Of a DNA stretch of 64,000 nucleotides, positions 7,014-16,519 are shown piece by piece. This DNA comes from Spirochaetota bacterium (GTDB lineage: Bacteria > Spirochaetota > Spirochaetia > Sphaerochaetales > Sphaerochaetaceae). The position numbers and the translations under genes were made by a program. The notes beneath the pieces were generated by a model that had not been told where the DNA came from, ran no database searches, and saw only the letters and a list, made by a program, of their open reading frames with translations. Where the stretch lies: contig JAEXDQ010000051.1 in NCBI GenBank assembly GCA_023401595.1, positions 1-64,000 of the forward strand, given 5' to 3'. Numbering within the stretch: position 1 is the stretch's first letter; each line of letters begins with the position of its first letter.

Positions 7014-10000
7014 CTCGATCAGATCGGAAGGCTTTCCGATAGTACGGATATGTCTCGTTTCTTTGCTCCTGGTTAGCCTGGGGGCAGGTTTCGTCTATGC
7101 GACGGACTTGGCAAAATCCGTTTCCAGCCCGGTTGAGGACGGCCAGTATGATTCTCCTTCGGCTTCCGAGTTACCTTTCGTTTCACCCGCCGAGTCACCT
7201 GCTGAGTCACCTGTTCGGTCTCCGGCCGAACGTGCCGACCTGTTGCTTGCTGAATCGATCTCATATGCGACGCTGCAAGAACTCCAGGACATGTGCAGGT
7301 TGCGGGGGCTCGACGCTCTAGGCACTGTTGAGCAGCTACGTGAACGTCTGCTTTCCTATCATGGCGTTCAGTCGGCGAAAGTGGAGGTTGCAGAAACAAG
7401 CGACTCCGCATCGACTGATGCCGTCTCATATGAGCTGGAGATCCTCAACGCCCAGCGGATGTACAGCGCTGGAAACGCTGACGACCTTGTCGTTCTTGAA
7501 GGCGCTGTGACGATCAGCTTCACCCCGTCAGGGGGAGGTGTGGCGAAGCAACTGTCCGCCAGCCGAATGGTCATCGATCTCGCGAACACGCGGTTGACCG
7601 CCATGGGCAGAGTGACATTCAAGGATGGCTCTGAGGATTCGGCGGTGCAGGACGTCAGCGGGGACATCGTTAGTCTGAACTGGCATAGCGGAAATCTGGA
7701 GGTGTCGGGCGGGACCACCAGCAGCAAGAAGAAAAACAGCGACAACAAGGATGTCGAATTCTTTACCAGCGGGACGCAGATCGACTACCGGGGGGATTCG
7801 GGCGGTATCCAGATTCATGAAGGCTTCGTGACGACGAATCCTGAAACGGCTTATTCCAGTATCACGGCGAAATCGATGTCGATGCTGCCGGGGGGCGATA
7901 TGTTCGTCAGCAACGCCTACCTGTCCATCGGCCGCGTGCCGGTTTTCTGGGTTCCGTTCTTTTTTTATCCTGGGTCCACACTCGTTTTCAACCCTGCTTT
8001 CGGGTTTTCCAGCGACAGGGGCATGTTCTTGAGTACGACCTATGAGGTATATGGTTCCTATCCGAAGTTCAAGGATGCGAAGCAAAGCAGTTTCACTTCG
8101 CTTCTTGCCACGAAAAGCGAGGGGCCGCGCGCCAAGGATGGTCTGCTCTATACTACGGAATCGGATGATGTAACGGCGCAAGGGCTGGAAGCTTGGGCGC
8201 AGAAGAGCGGTTCGTACATGGCGTTCATGGCCGACGTCTATCAGAACGCCGGTGTTTTCGCAGGTTTTGATTCTTCGACGAAGCTTTGGGAGAAAAAGCT
8301 AGTGATCGACGCGGGGGGAGGGCTCGCTTTTTCCCCCGGCTCGTCTTCGGCTTTCGGATACAATCATTATCCGCGGTTCCGGTATATGGGCAACCTGTCC
8401 GCCAAGCTCGATACGGATATCGTCGATCTGTCGCTGACCATACCGTTGTATTCCGACCCGTTTATGCAAAAGCTGTACGGCAATCGTCTGACTTCCTTCT
8501 CCCTTGACTCGTTGTTCGGCCTTTCCCAGAAATTTCCGACCGACTATAGTAATAACATCACTTCTTATACCTGGACGGCTGGGGGCAAGCTCTCCTTGCC
8601 GAAGGATATCGCCGCTCCATACATATCGAAGTTTGAAATATCGAAGTTCGATGCTTCCGTGACATTTCAATGGAAATCGGTGTCGGGGGCTTCACCCACA
8701 GTCTATTCCTACCAAATTTCCTCCATGACCTTGCCCGATTTATCCGCATCCTTGGCCGGAACCCTGTTTTCATTGAAAAAGGATGTGGCTGCGGCTGAGA
8801 AGCCGGCTCGTCCAGAAACCGTGTCCACGTTGGAGGCTGAACTCGCGGCGAAGAAAGCGGCCGCTGGCGTCGTCGAGACGAATGCGGCCGCCGGCATCGA
8901 TGCGCCTGCCGACTCCGACCTGGCCGACGATGGTCGGCCGCCCGTATCTGGGACTTCCTCCGGCGCCGCCGTTGAAGATTCTCAGGACGGGAACGGGGAG
9001 GGTGGCGTCACGTCGGCGTCGGTGTCGGAATCAGAGACGGCTTCAACGGAAGTTGGCGAAGAGAAGGATGCCTACAGCAAATCCGGCTTGCCGGCGCTAT
9101 ACCAGCCGGCGGGCGTCAAGGCGACGGCCGATACCGCTTCAGCCGGAACCCACAAGCTTTCCCTGTCATATGCTTTGGACCAGACCTTGACGAACAAATA
9201 TGCCGCGGCGACCAGTGGCCAGCAATCCGCTTTCGGACCGCAGACCCTGTATTCGGCGACGAAGGGGAGCCTGACTCTGGAAGGCAACATCGCGCCTTCC
9301 TGGTTCAAGTTCTCTGAAAAGATTTCCCCGAGCCTGACTATTTCCGGGGAACAGGCGAACAACAACTATATGTCTACCCAGATACAGCTGACGTCGAGTA
9401 CTGTCGCCGAGCTGCCGTTCCTCGGTTTGAAATACACGCTTGTAACCAAATTGTACAACTATCGGAAGATCGAGCGTGATTCGGTGGATCCTGAAATCAT
9501 TGAACAATGGGCGGCTTGGAACAGCAATTTCGTGACCTCCCACCAGTTGTCCTTGTCCAAATCCTTCTCCACCGCTATCGGTGTGTTCTCGCCGTCGTTG
9601 ACAGGTGTCTTGCCTCCGTTGCGTTTCAGCCTGTTGCCTGCGTTGGCGTGGCAATATGGCGGCTGGCGGTCCAATCTTTCCTATAAGTTCGTCGATGATG
9701 GGAACGGAAGGATGAAAAGCGATCTGATCTCGTTCACCCTGGGATACAACGCAGGACTTGTCACCACCAGTTTTACCGGGACGTATCAGACCTCCTCGTA
9801 TGTCCAAGGCGGTAATTTCTGGGATCCCTTCACGCTCAAAGGGTATTTCTCCTTGAATTTCTTCGACAAGCGGCTGGAACTCAAGCAGGCGTTGGATTTT
9901 GCCGTTGCGACGACCGCCGGACGAAACATCTTCAACAGTCTGGTTTCTTCCGTTTCCTATAAGCCCGCCGTGAACAAGGTCGCCTTGGCGATGGCTTCGA

Positions 10001-10557
10001 TCACGTTCTCTGGACCGGCTGAGACTCTCCGGCTGAGTGCGTTCGACTTGCAGGCCAATCTGGCGGATCTTTCGTTCTCGTGGTGGAAGCGCCGGATAAA
10101 GCTGAACTTCACGCTGACATCAAAACTGCATTTCGATTTTTTGGACAAGTACGCCTCCAGCCTGTCCGTTACGGCGAAGATAGGGTTCTCCATAGCGGAG
10201 TTCCTGTCGCTGAACATGGCCGTCACATCCTCGAACAACGGTTTCTTCAGCTATTATGATGATGCGGACAAATTCAGCTTAAGCCTGATGTTCGAGGATC
10301 TGTTGCGTTCCTTTGATTTCTTCGGGGGCGGACGCAGCCATACTCAGTTCAACATGGAGAGCGTGTCGATTGAACTGATCCATTATATGAAGGATTGGGA
10401 CCTCCATTGCAAATACACAGGAAGCGTTGTATTATCAGGACGTGACTGGCAATGGGTACCGAAGGTCTCTGTTTTCCTCCAGTGGAATACTATTCCGGAG
10501 CTGAAGGTCGATGAGAAATGGACCCGGAAAGACAATGTCTGGACACAAGGAACCTGA
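6997..10557 (+). CDS. LptD/OstA-like outer-membrane assembly protein
   Basis: A large exported protein of 1186 residues. I start it at the ATG at 6997, inside the end of uvrA, because this gives a classic signal peptide (basic start, then VRICLVSLLLVSLGAGFVYA). After a SPAE repeat comes a stretch resembling a SAP/Rho-N helical motif (LQELQDMCRLRGLD...EQLRERLL). Next is an OstA/LptA-like beta domain (about residues 150-320), then an aromatic-rich beta-barrel with the family block VPVFWVPFFFYPGS. A low-complexity Ala/Glu/Ser segment of about 90 residues interrupts the barrel near residue 600-700. Role: LptD-type proteins insert lipopolysaccharide or other large glycolipids into the outer leaflet. 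Whether this organism makes LPS is unknown, so the cargo is open. Confidence 0.8.
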   Translation: MKKGHSSIRSEGFPIVRICLVSLLLVSLGAGFVYATDLAKSVSSPVEDGQYDSPSASELPFVSPAESPAESPVRSPAERADLLLAESISYATLQELQDMCRLRGLDALGTVEQLRERLLSYHGVQSAKVEVAETSDSASTDAVSYELEILNAQRMYSAGNADDLVVLEGAVTISFTPSGGGVAKQLSASRMVIDLANTRLTAMGRVTFKDGSEDSAVQDVSGDIVSLNWHSGNLEVSGGTTSSKKKNSDNKDVEFFTSGTQIDYRGDSGGIQIHEGFVTTNPETAYSSITAKSMSMLPGGDMFVSNAYLSIGRVPVFWVPFFFYPGSTLVFNPAFGFSSDRGMFLSTTYEVYGSYPKFKDAKQSSFTSLLATKSEGPRAKDGLLYTTESDDVTAQGLEAWAQKSGSYMAFMADVYQNAGVFAGFDSSTKLWEKKLVIDAGGGLAFSPGSSSAFGYNHYPRFRYMGNLSAKLDTDIVDLSLTIPLYSDPFMQKLYGNRLTSFSLDSLFGLSQKFPTDYSNNITSYTWTAGGKLSLPKDIAAPYISKFEISKFDASVTFQWKSVSGASPTVYSYQISSMTLPDLSASLAGTLFSLKKDVAAAEKPARPETVSTLEAELAAKKAAAGVVETNAAAGIDAPADSDLADDGRPPVSGTSSGAAVEDSQDGNGEGGVTSASVSESETASTEVGEEKDAYSKSGLPALYQPAGVKATADTASAGTHKLSLSYALDQTLTNKYAAATSGQQSAFGPQTLYSATKGSLTLEGNIAPSWFKFSEKISPSLTISGEQANNNYMSTQIQLTSSTVAELPFLGLKYTLVTKLYNYRKIERDSVDPEIIEQWAAWNSNFVTSHQLSLSKSFSTAIGVFSPSLTGVLPPLRFSLLPALAWQYGGWRSNLSYKFVDDGNGRMKSDLISFTLGYNAGLVTTSFTGTYQTSSYVQGGNFWDPFTLKGYFSLNFFDKRLELKQALDFAVATTAGRNIFNSLVSSVSYKPAVNKVALAMASITFSGPAETLRLSAFDLQANLADLSFSWWKRRIKLNFTLTSKLHFDFLDKYASSLSVTAKIGFSIAEFLSLNMAVTSSNNGFFSYYDDADKFSLSLMFEDLLRSFDFFGGGRSHTQFNMESVSIELIHYMKDWDLHCKYTGSVVLSGRDWQWVPKVSVFLQWNTIPELKVDEKWTRKDNVWTQGT
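7183..7230 (+). repeat. 12-bp in-frame tandem repeat (SPAE) in the lptD-like gene
   Basis: Four 12-base units read SPAE-SPAE-SPVR-SPAE, just after the signal peptide. Units two and three share most bases. The length is a multiple of three, so slippage would change the linker length without breaking the frame. Confidence 0.75.
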
Positions 10558-10563
10558 TGGCAG

Positions 10564-11625
10564 ATGGGAAGAAGCGTAATATTTGAATCCGAGAACTTGA
10601 TGCGCGGCGTCTGTGGCGTCAATGACCGAAATATCCCGTATCTGGAGATGTTGCTTGGTTTTGATTTCTATGTAAAAGGCAACAGCATGGAGTTTTCCGG
10701 TCCGGAAGGTGAAAGCGCCAGATGTTTTTCCGCTTTGTTGCAGCGGCTCAAGGTCATGGCTTCCAGAGGGCAGGAGATTACGGAACCGGAGATATTCATG
10801 GAGTATCAGGCGGTGAGAAGCCTTCCGACGACCGACCAGGTGCTTGATGGGAGCCGGGACGCGACGAACGCTTCCGATGGTCTTTCCACCGGCGACGCTT
10901 CGACGGGCAACACGATGATCACTGTATCGGGAAAGAGCGTGTATCCTAAAAGCATCCGCCAACGGCAGTATATCGAGGCGATGAACTTGAACCAGATCGT
11001 GTTCGGTATCGGCCCCGCCGGCACAGGCAAGACTTTTCTCGCGGTGGCGTACGCCCTGTCGTTGATTCTTGGGGGGAAGAAGCAGAAGCTGATCCTTACC
11101 CGCCCCGTCGTGGAAGCGGGGGAGAGCCTCGGCTTCCTTCCCGGTGATCTTTCCCAGAAGCTGAACCCGTACCTTCGCCCGTTGTATGACGCCATGGAGT
11201 GGCTGTTGCCTCCGGCCGTCATCAAGCGGCTGGAAGAGAACGGCGCCATCGAGATAGCCCCGCTCGCCTACATGAGAGGGCGTTCGATCCACAATGCGTG
11301 CGTTATACTGGATGAGGCGCAGAACACTTCGAAAGAACAGATGCAGATGTTCCTTACGCGTATCGGCGAAAACTCAGTCGCGATCATTACCGGCGATATC
11401 TCGCAGATCGATCTTCCGAGGAACAAGGACAGCGGCCTGGTGCATGCCGCGCAGATTCTCCATGGGATAGACGGCATAGCTTTCCTTCGTTTCGCATCGG
11501 GCGATGTCGTGCGTAGCCGGATCGTGCAGCGGATTATCGATGCATACGCCAGAGACAAGGAACCTTCCCTCAGGGAAGTGGCGTCTTCCAACGGAGACTT
11601 GCAGGAGCGTCGACAAGCGAAATGA
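10564..11625 (+). CDS. phoH: PhoH-family ATPase
   Basis: A cytoplasmic PhoH-like P-loop ATPase of 353 residues, linked in many bacteria to RNA metabolism and ribosome maturation, often next to ybeY as here. Walker A is GPAGTGKT at 150-157 and Walker B is CVILDEAQN at about 246-254. The conserved TRPVVEAGESLGFLPGD and GDISQIDLPR blocks are present. Between the N-terminal domain and the ATPase there is a Ser/Thr/Asp-rich linker (residues about 87-122). The gene starts 6 bases after the lptD-like stop, and its stop overlaps the next start by 4 bases. The exact substrate is not known for this family. Confidence 0.94.
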   Translation: MGRSVIFESENLMRGVCGVNDRNIPYLEMLLGFDFYVKGNSMEFSGPEGESARCFSALLQRLKVMASRGQEITEPEIFMEYQAVRSLPTTDQVLDGSRDATNASDGLSTGDASTGNTMITVSGKSVYPKSIRQRQYIEAMNLNQIVFGIGPAGTGKTFLAVAYALSLILGGKKQKLILTRPVVEAGESLGFLPGDLSQKLNPYLRPLYDAMEWLLPPAVIKRLEENGAIEIAPLAYMRGRSIHNACVILDEAQNTSKEQMQMFLTRIGENSVAIITGDISQIDLPRNKDSGLVHAAQILHGIDGIAFLRFASGDVVRSRIVQRIIDAYARDKEPSLREVASSNGDLQERRQAK

Positions 11626-13928
11626 AAAAAAAGAACCAGACCGGCGATGAACACATGGGCAAATTCTCGGTGCAGAATATCATCGTCTACGTATTGCTTG
11701 CGCTTACGATGTTGTCTGCGCTGATCGTATCTCTTGCGCTCTCAAGCGAATCCTATGACACGTTGAGCGCGTTCTCCCGGAAGTACCAGGTAGGCGAGCT
11801 GGCGGATGAGGATGTGCTCGCCAGGGAATCCTTTTCTTTCGTTGACACTGAGGCGACGGAGCGGAAGATCGACGAGACGACCCGTGCGGTGCTGCCGTAC
11901 TTCTCATATTCCATGAACAAGACCCTGGGAAACATCCGGCGCACCGATACGTTCATTTCCTTGTTCGGGCAGGACGGTACGGAATCCTCTGCCGCCTTGG
12001 ACGTCCTGGCCGGGTTCCTGGAGGACGAAGGGCTTTCGGATACTGAATCCGTCTGCGTCCAGTTCGGTTCCCTGACCCTTGCGGACCGGACCAAGATGTT
12101 CCGTCTGCTGAAGGAGAGCATGCGCGAGCTGTTGTCGATCGGGCTGTATTCCAGCGACGATCTGAACAAGGTGTACGGCCAGGGCTACAGGGAGTTCCTT
12201 CTGGAGAACAACGTCGATCTCGAGACCTTGCGGCGGCCCCGAAGCTTCTCGATATCGGACGCTTTGACGATCAACGGGTTGGAACGGGTGATGCTCCAAT
12301 GGATGAGCAACTATTCTGATTCCATCGCCAATTTCCAGCCGCAACTCTTGATCCAGGCGCTGAGGCTGTTGGCGACCCCCAACGTCGAGTATGATGAACT
12401 GATGACGCTGCAGCGTCGTCAAGCCGCCGCGGACGCCGTCGAGCCCGTGATGATCTCCATCGAAAAAGGGGAATATATCCTTCAGAAGGATACGGTGATC
12501 ACCGATCAAGCGTTGAAGCTCTTGCAGCATCTAGATACCAATGCGATCCAATATACGTTTCTTGAACAGATCGGCCGGCTGATGTTCGTCCTGATCTGTA
12601 CCGTCTGCGCGTTGCTGGTATTCGAGAACTATCTGCCGATCACCAAACGCAAGAATCAATACAAGATGTTGCTGTTGGTCGCGACGCTTTTCTGCGAACT
12701 GATGTCCTACGTGGCCGTCAGGCTGATGAAAAACCTCGCGGTGCCTACGCTGGATCCGTTCCTGCCGGTGCTGATAGCGCCTATTTTCATTTCGATGGTC
12801 ACCAGTCGCAAACGACTTGGTATGGTATCGGCGTTCTTTGTCGCGGCCTACGCCACATTGTTGCCGGACAGCAACGCCATGACATTCTTCTATATCATGG
12901 TCGAAGCCGGATGCTGCGTCTATTTCATAAAATTCGTCAGCCGCCGTATCGACATGATCTACCAGTGGTTCTTTTCCTGTCTTTCCTGCGCTTTCATCAC
13001 CGTCGTGACCAACTTGCTTCTTGGATATTCCTTCACCGGAATATGGGTGCTGATAATTGGTACGATCATCAATGTCTCCTGCTCCTATGTCATCGTTTCT
13101 GTGCTGGTTCCCGTCGTCGAAGTCGTGCTGAACATCCCGACCGCTTTCAGATTGCATGAGCTGGCGTATGCCGACAGTCCCGTACTGATCCGGTTGAACC
13201 AGGTGGCGCAGGGCACCTACAACCACAGCAGGATCGTCGCCGACCTCTCGTATGCGGCTGCGCGGGCGATCGGGGCCAACGCGTTGCTCGCCCGGGTAGG
13301 CGGGCTGTACCATGATATCGGCAAGGCCGATCATCCTGAGTATTTCATCGAGAACCAAGGCGGCGACAACAAGCATGTCGATCTGAAACCTTCATTGTCA
13401 GCCGCCATCATCAAGAGCCATGTGAAGCTTGGCATGGAGAAGGGCCGCGACGCGGGGCTTCCACTGGAAGTGCTGGATATCATCGGGGAACACCATGGTA
13501 ACGATGTGATCCTCTATTTCTACAACGAAGCGAAGCAGGAGGCCGCGGCGAGCGCCCGAGACATCGAGGTGAGCAGGGAGGATTTCTCCTACAACGGGAA
13601 CCCACCATCCTCGCCCGAGGCGGCCATCGTGATGTTGAGCGACTGCGTAGAGGCCGCTTCCAGGACGATAAAACGTCCGACTACGACGAAATACCAGAAA
13701 TTGATCCACCAGATCATCATGGGGAAGATAGACCGCCACCAGCTGGACGGTTCGCGTCTTTCCCTGACGGATCTGGAGGACATCACCGTATCGTTCATCA
13801 GTACCTTGGTCGGCAGGGACCATCAGCGGATAGAATATCCTGACGAGAATCCCTCGGAGCAGCCTCAGACGCAAGGCGCGAGCCAAGGGCAGCAAGGGTC
13901 GACCGTATCGCCGACGCAGAATAACTGA
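11622..13928 (+). CDS. 7TM receptor-type HD phosphohydrolase (PgpH-like)
   Basis: A membrane protein of 768 residues with the 7TMR-HD layout. There is one N-terminal membrane span (about 18-40), then an extracytoplasmic domain of about 270 residues, then a cluster of spans (about 320-500) and a cytoplasmic HD domain. The metal-binding HD motif reads YHDIGKADH at 563-571, with other ligands at TYNHSR and EHHGND. Relatives such as Listeria PgpH hydrolyse cyclic di-AMP; that activity here is inference. The C-terminus ends in a Gln/Ser-rich tail (GASQGQQGS). The start overlaps phoH by 4 bases (ATGA). A second in-frame ATG at 11655 is possible. The phoH-7TM-HD-ybeY order is widely conserved. Confidence 0.93.
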   Translation: MKKKNQTGDEHMGKFSVQNIIVYVLLALTMLSALIVSLALSSESYDTLSAFSRKYQVGELADEDVLARESFSFVDTEATERKIDETTRAVLPYFSYSMNKTLGNIRRTDTFISLFGQDGTESSAALDVLAGFLEDEGLSDTESVCVQFGSLTLADRTKMFRLLKESMRELLSIGLYSSDDLNKVYGQGYREFLLENNVDLETLRRPRSFSISDALTINGLERVMLQWMSNYSDSIANFQPQLLIQALRLLATPNVEYDELMTLQRRQAAADAVEPVMISIEKGEYILQKDTVITDQALKLLQHLDTNAIQYTFLEQIGRLMFVLICTVCALLVFENYLPITKRKNQYKMLLLVATLFCELMSYVAVRLMKNLAVPTLDPFLPVLIAPIFISMVTSRKRLGMVSAFFVAAYATLLPDSNAMTFFYIMVEAGCCVYFIKFVSRRIDMIYQWFFSCLSCAFITVVTNLLLGYSFTGIWVLIIGTIINVSCSYVIVSVLVPVVEVVLNIPTAFRLHELAYADSPVLIRLNQVAQGTYNHSRIVADLSYAAARAIGANALLARVGGLYHDIGKADHPEYFIENQGGDNKHVDLKPSLSAAIIKSHVKLGMEKGRDAGLPLEVLDIIGEHHGNDVILYFYNEAKQEAAASARDIEVSREDFSYNGNPPSSPEAAIVMLSDCVEAASRTIKRPTTTKYQKLIHQIIMGKIDRHQLDGSRLSLTDLEDITVSFISTLVGRDHQRIEYPDENPSEQPQTQGASQGQQGSTVSPTQNN

Positions 13929-13959
13929 AGAAACCATGTAAAAAGGACGAAGAATAAAG

Positions 13960-14529
13960 ATGCGTATCATTGATATTGAGTATGAAGACCCTTCCTTTGA
14001 AGCCCGGGCGCCGCAAGCGTTGGTCCGCGGTCGTTTTGAGTCCGTTCTGGACGGGCTTGGTGAAGACGACGTTGAATTTTCCTGTACGTTCGTCTCCGAT
14101 GACCGGATCAGGGAGCTGAACCGGCAATGGCGCGGCAAGGATGAGAGTACCGACATCCTCTCTTTCGTCCAGTCCGACGTACCGGGGGACTGCGCCGACG
14201 TTGTCTGGCCTGCGGGCTTCGGCGACGAAACCTCAGAATACGATGAAAACCCTGAATACGACGCGGGTTGCGAGGGCTGTGAGGACATGGAGCCGGAATC
14301 CGCGCCTGACGGGGCTTCCCCGCGAGCTAGGTTGCTTGGGGATATGGTAATCAGCCTCGACTCCTTGAAAAGAAACGCCGATTATTTTAGTGTATCTGAA
14401 GACGAGGAGTTGTACCGGTTGTTGATCCATGGCGTACTGCATCTGCTAGGAGAGGATCATTCGACCAACGATCCTTCTGAACCTATGCTCAAGAAGCAGG
14501 AACAGCTGCTCATACAATTGCGGGGGTAG
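13960..14529 (+). CDS. ybeY: rRNA maturation factor YbeY (with acidic insertion)
   Basis: A zinc-dependent endoribonuclease family protein involved in 16S rRNA 3' end processing and ribosome quality control. The metal site HGVLHLLGEDH gives His157, His161 and His167. The N-terminal core contains VSDDRIRELNRQWRGKDEST-type residues and DILSF. It is 189 residues, longer than the usual 150-165, because an acidic, cysteine-containing insertion of about 50 residues (about 72-122) separates DILSF from the GDMVIS strand. It follows the 7TM-HD gene by 31 bases and precedes corC by 6. Confidence 0.94.
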   Translation: MRIIDIEYEDPSFEARAPQALVRGRFESVLDGLGEDDVEFSCTFVSDDRIRELNRQWRGKDESTDILSFVQSDVPGDCADVVWPAGFGDETSEYDENPEYDAGCEGCEDMEPESAPDGASPRARLLGDMVISLDSLKRNADYFSVSEDEELYRLLIHGVLHLLGEDHSTNDPSEPMLKKQEQLLIQLRG

Positions 14530-14535
14530 TGGAAG

Positions 14536-15321
14536 TTGAGTCTTAACCTGAAGACGTTGTTTGGAAACAAGAAGAAGGGTAGGGGCGAGTTGGCCGAACA
14601 GGCCCAGCAGGCGGAAATCGAAGAACGGCGTGATATGATAGAAGGTATCGGCGAACTTGATGAAAAAACGGTCAAGGAAGTCATGGTGCCCCGTATCGAC
14701 GTCCAGTTCATCCCTGTGGACATCTCCTTGGCTGATTTCTACGATATCATCGGCGACCAGGGGTATTCAAGATATCCCGTGTACGATGAGACTATCGACA
14801 ACGTGATCGGCATCCTTTACGCCAAGGATCTCCTTCGGCGGGACATCCGTGAGAATTTCAATGTCAGGGAACTGATGCGTAAGGCGTATTTCGTTCCCGA
14901 AAGCAAGCATCTTGACGATTTGCTCCGGGAGTTCAAGCTCCGTAAGGTTCATATCGCCGTGGCGATCGATGAGTACGGCGGCGTATCCGGTATCATCTGC
15001 ATGGAGGACATCCTGGAAGTAATCGTCGGGGAAATCCAGGACGAATTCGATGAGGACGAGGCCGACGATATCAGCGAGCTGAAGGAAGGGGAGTTCCTCT
15101 GCGAGGCCCGTACTCCGATCGACGAGATAAACTCCTCCGTCGGGCTGCATCTTCCAGAAGACGATTTTGAAACCTTGGGGGGGTATGTCTTTGAACTCTT
15201 CGGCCGTATCCCCGCCGTCCAGGAGCAGGTCGAGGATGAGGAGGCTGTATTCGTCGTCGAGGACATCGAAGGACATAAGATCAACCGCGTAAGGATCATC
15301 AAGAAAGAAATGGAGAAATGA
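14536..15321 (+). CDS. CBS-pair hemolysin/CorC family protein
   Basis: A cytoplasmic protein of 261 residues, with no transmembrane spans. Two CBS repeats follow VKEVMVPRIDVQFIP, the second holding the AIDEYGGVSGIICMEDILE block. A C-terminal transporter-associated (CorC_HlyC) domain comes next (EFLCEARTPIDEINS...LGGYVFELFGRIP). Relatives take part in magnesium/cobalt efflux or are called hemolysin C/TlyC. The start is TTG at 14536 with GTGGAAG close upstream; the first in-frame ATG is about 30 codons later and would cut into the domain entry. It is the last gene of the long operon. Confidence 0.9.
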   Translation: MSLNLKTLFGNKKKGRGELAEQAQQAEIEERRDMIEGIGELDEKTVKEVMVPRIDVQFIPVDISLADFYDIIGDQGYSRYPVYDETIDNVIGILYAKDLLRRDIRENFNVRELMRKAYFVPESKHLDDLLREFKLRKVHIAVAIDEYGGVSGIICMEDILEVIVGEIQDEFDEDEADDISELKEGEFLCEARTPIDEINSSVGLHLPEDDFETLGGYVFELFGRIPAVQEQVEDEEAVFVVEDIEGHKINRVRIIKKEMEK

Positions 15322-15342
15322 CCTCTCTTTTTTGCGGTTTCG

Positions 15343-15371
15343 TTGACCCTTTCACAGCATTTCGTTATATT
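15343..15371 (+). promoter_or_regulatory. Strong sigma-70-type promoter of gap
   Basis: TTGACC (15343-15348) and TATATT (15366-15371) are separated by exactly 17 bases. Transcription would begin about 38 bases before the gap start codon. Confidence 0.8.
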
Positions 15372-15415
15372 GTTATCGATACATACTACCAAATAAGGTA
15401 CGGAGGAAATATTCC

Positions 15416-16423
15416 ATGAAAATTGGTATTAACGGTTTTGGAAGAATCGGTCGCTTTGTGTTCCGCGCTGCAATGGCTCGCCCGGAATTTGAAGTCGTAG
15501 GCATCAACGACCTTTGTCCGGTTGATTACCTGGCTTATATGCTCAAGTATGACACGATGCATGGTCAGTTCGAGGGAACGATCGATGTCGATATGGAGAA
15601 GTCCCTTCTCATCGTCAACGGCAAGAAAATTCGCGTAACCGCCTGCAAGGATCCCAATGAACTCGCCTGGGATGCCGTCGGCGCCGAATATGTCGTCGAA
15701 TCCACCGGCTTGTTCCTTTCCAAGGACAAGGCTCAGGCCCACATCAACGCAGGCGCCAAGTACGTCGTCATGTCCGCTCCTTCCAAGGACGACACTCCGA
15801 TGTTCGTCTGCGGCGTCAATGAAAACACCTATGTCAAGGGCACCCAGTTCGTTTCCAACGCTTCCTGCACCACGAACTGCCTCGCTCCCGTCGCCAAGGT
15901 CCTGAACGACAAGTTCGGCATCGTCGACGGCCTCATGACCACCGTCCATTCCACCACCGCCACCCAGAAGACCGTCGACGGCCCTTCCATGAAGGACTGG
16001 AGAGGTGGCAGAGCCGCTTCCGGCAATATCATTCCTTCCTCCACCGGCGCCGCCAAGGCCGTCGGCAAGGTTATTCCTTCCCTCAACGGCAAGCTCACCG
16101 GCATGTCCATGAGGGTTCCCACCCTTGACGTCTCCGTCGTCGACCTTACCGTCAACCTCGCGAAGCCCGCGAAGTACGACGAGATCTGCGCCGCGATGAA
16201 GGCTGCTGCGGAAGGCGAACTCAAGGGTATCCTCGGCTACACCGAAGACGCGGTCGTGTCCTCCGATTTCTTGGGCGACACCAGGACCTCCATCTTCGAC
16301 GCCAAGGCCGGTATCGCTCTTACCGACACGTTCGTGAAGGTCGTCGCATGGTACGACAATGAGATCGGCTACTCCAACAAGGTTCTCGACCTCATCGCTC
16401 ACATGAAGAAGGTCAATGGTTGA
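15416..16423 (+). CDS. gap: Glyceraldehyde-3-phosphate dehydrogenase
   Basis: A glycolytic NAD-dependent phosphorylating dehydrogenase of 335 residues. The Rossmann motif INGFGRIGR is at 5-13, the catalytic cysteine is Cys151 in SNASCTTNC, and His178 (TTVHS) is the base. Asp/Asn at the end of the second strand (GINDL) favours NAD. Codon use is strongly biased (runs of TCC, GTC, AAG, GGC), as expected for a highly expressed gene. It has its own promoter and is followed by a strong terminator, so it is largely monocistronic, with pgk-tpiA-secG following. Confidence 0.98.
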   Translation: MKIGINGFGRIGRFVFRAAMARPEFEVVGINDLCPVDYLAYMLKYDTMHGQFEGTIDVDMEKSLLIVNGKKIRVTACKDPNELAWDAVGAEYVVESTGLFLSKDKAQAHINAGAKYVVMSAPSKDDTPMFVCGVNENTYVKGTQFVSNASCTTNCLAPVAKVLNDKFGIVDGLMTTVHSTTATQKTVDGPSMKDWRGGRAASGNIIPSSTGAAKAVGKVIPSLNGKLTGMSMRVPTLDVSVVDLTVNLAKPAKYDEICAAMKAAAEGELKGILGYTEDAVVSSDFLGDTRTSIFDAKAGIALTDTFVKVVAWYDNEIGYSNKVLDLIAHMKKVNG

Positions 16424-16474
16424 TCCAGAGGCCGCTTCTGGACTGATATCCGGCTTCAAGCTCGGAAATCACGG

Positions 16475-16502
16475 GCCTGCCGTTTCTGGCAGGCTTTTTT
16501 TT
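16475..16502 (+). terminator. Intrinsic terminator between gap and pgk
   Basis: GCCTGCC (16475-16481) and GGCAGGC (16488-16494) enclose a 6-base loop and are followed by eight Ts. Confidence 0.92.
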
Positions 16503-16519
16503 CCCAAGGAGGGATAATC

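Noticed and set aside
15386..16459. A 357-codon open frame antisense to gap
   Set aside because: The low-complexity Gly/Val/Asp sequence is the shadow of the strongly biased gap codons.
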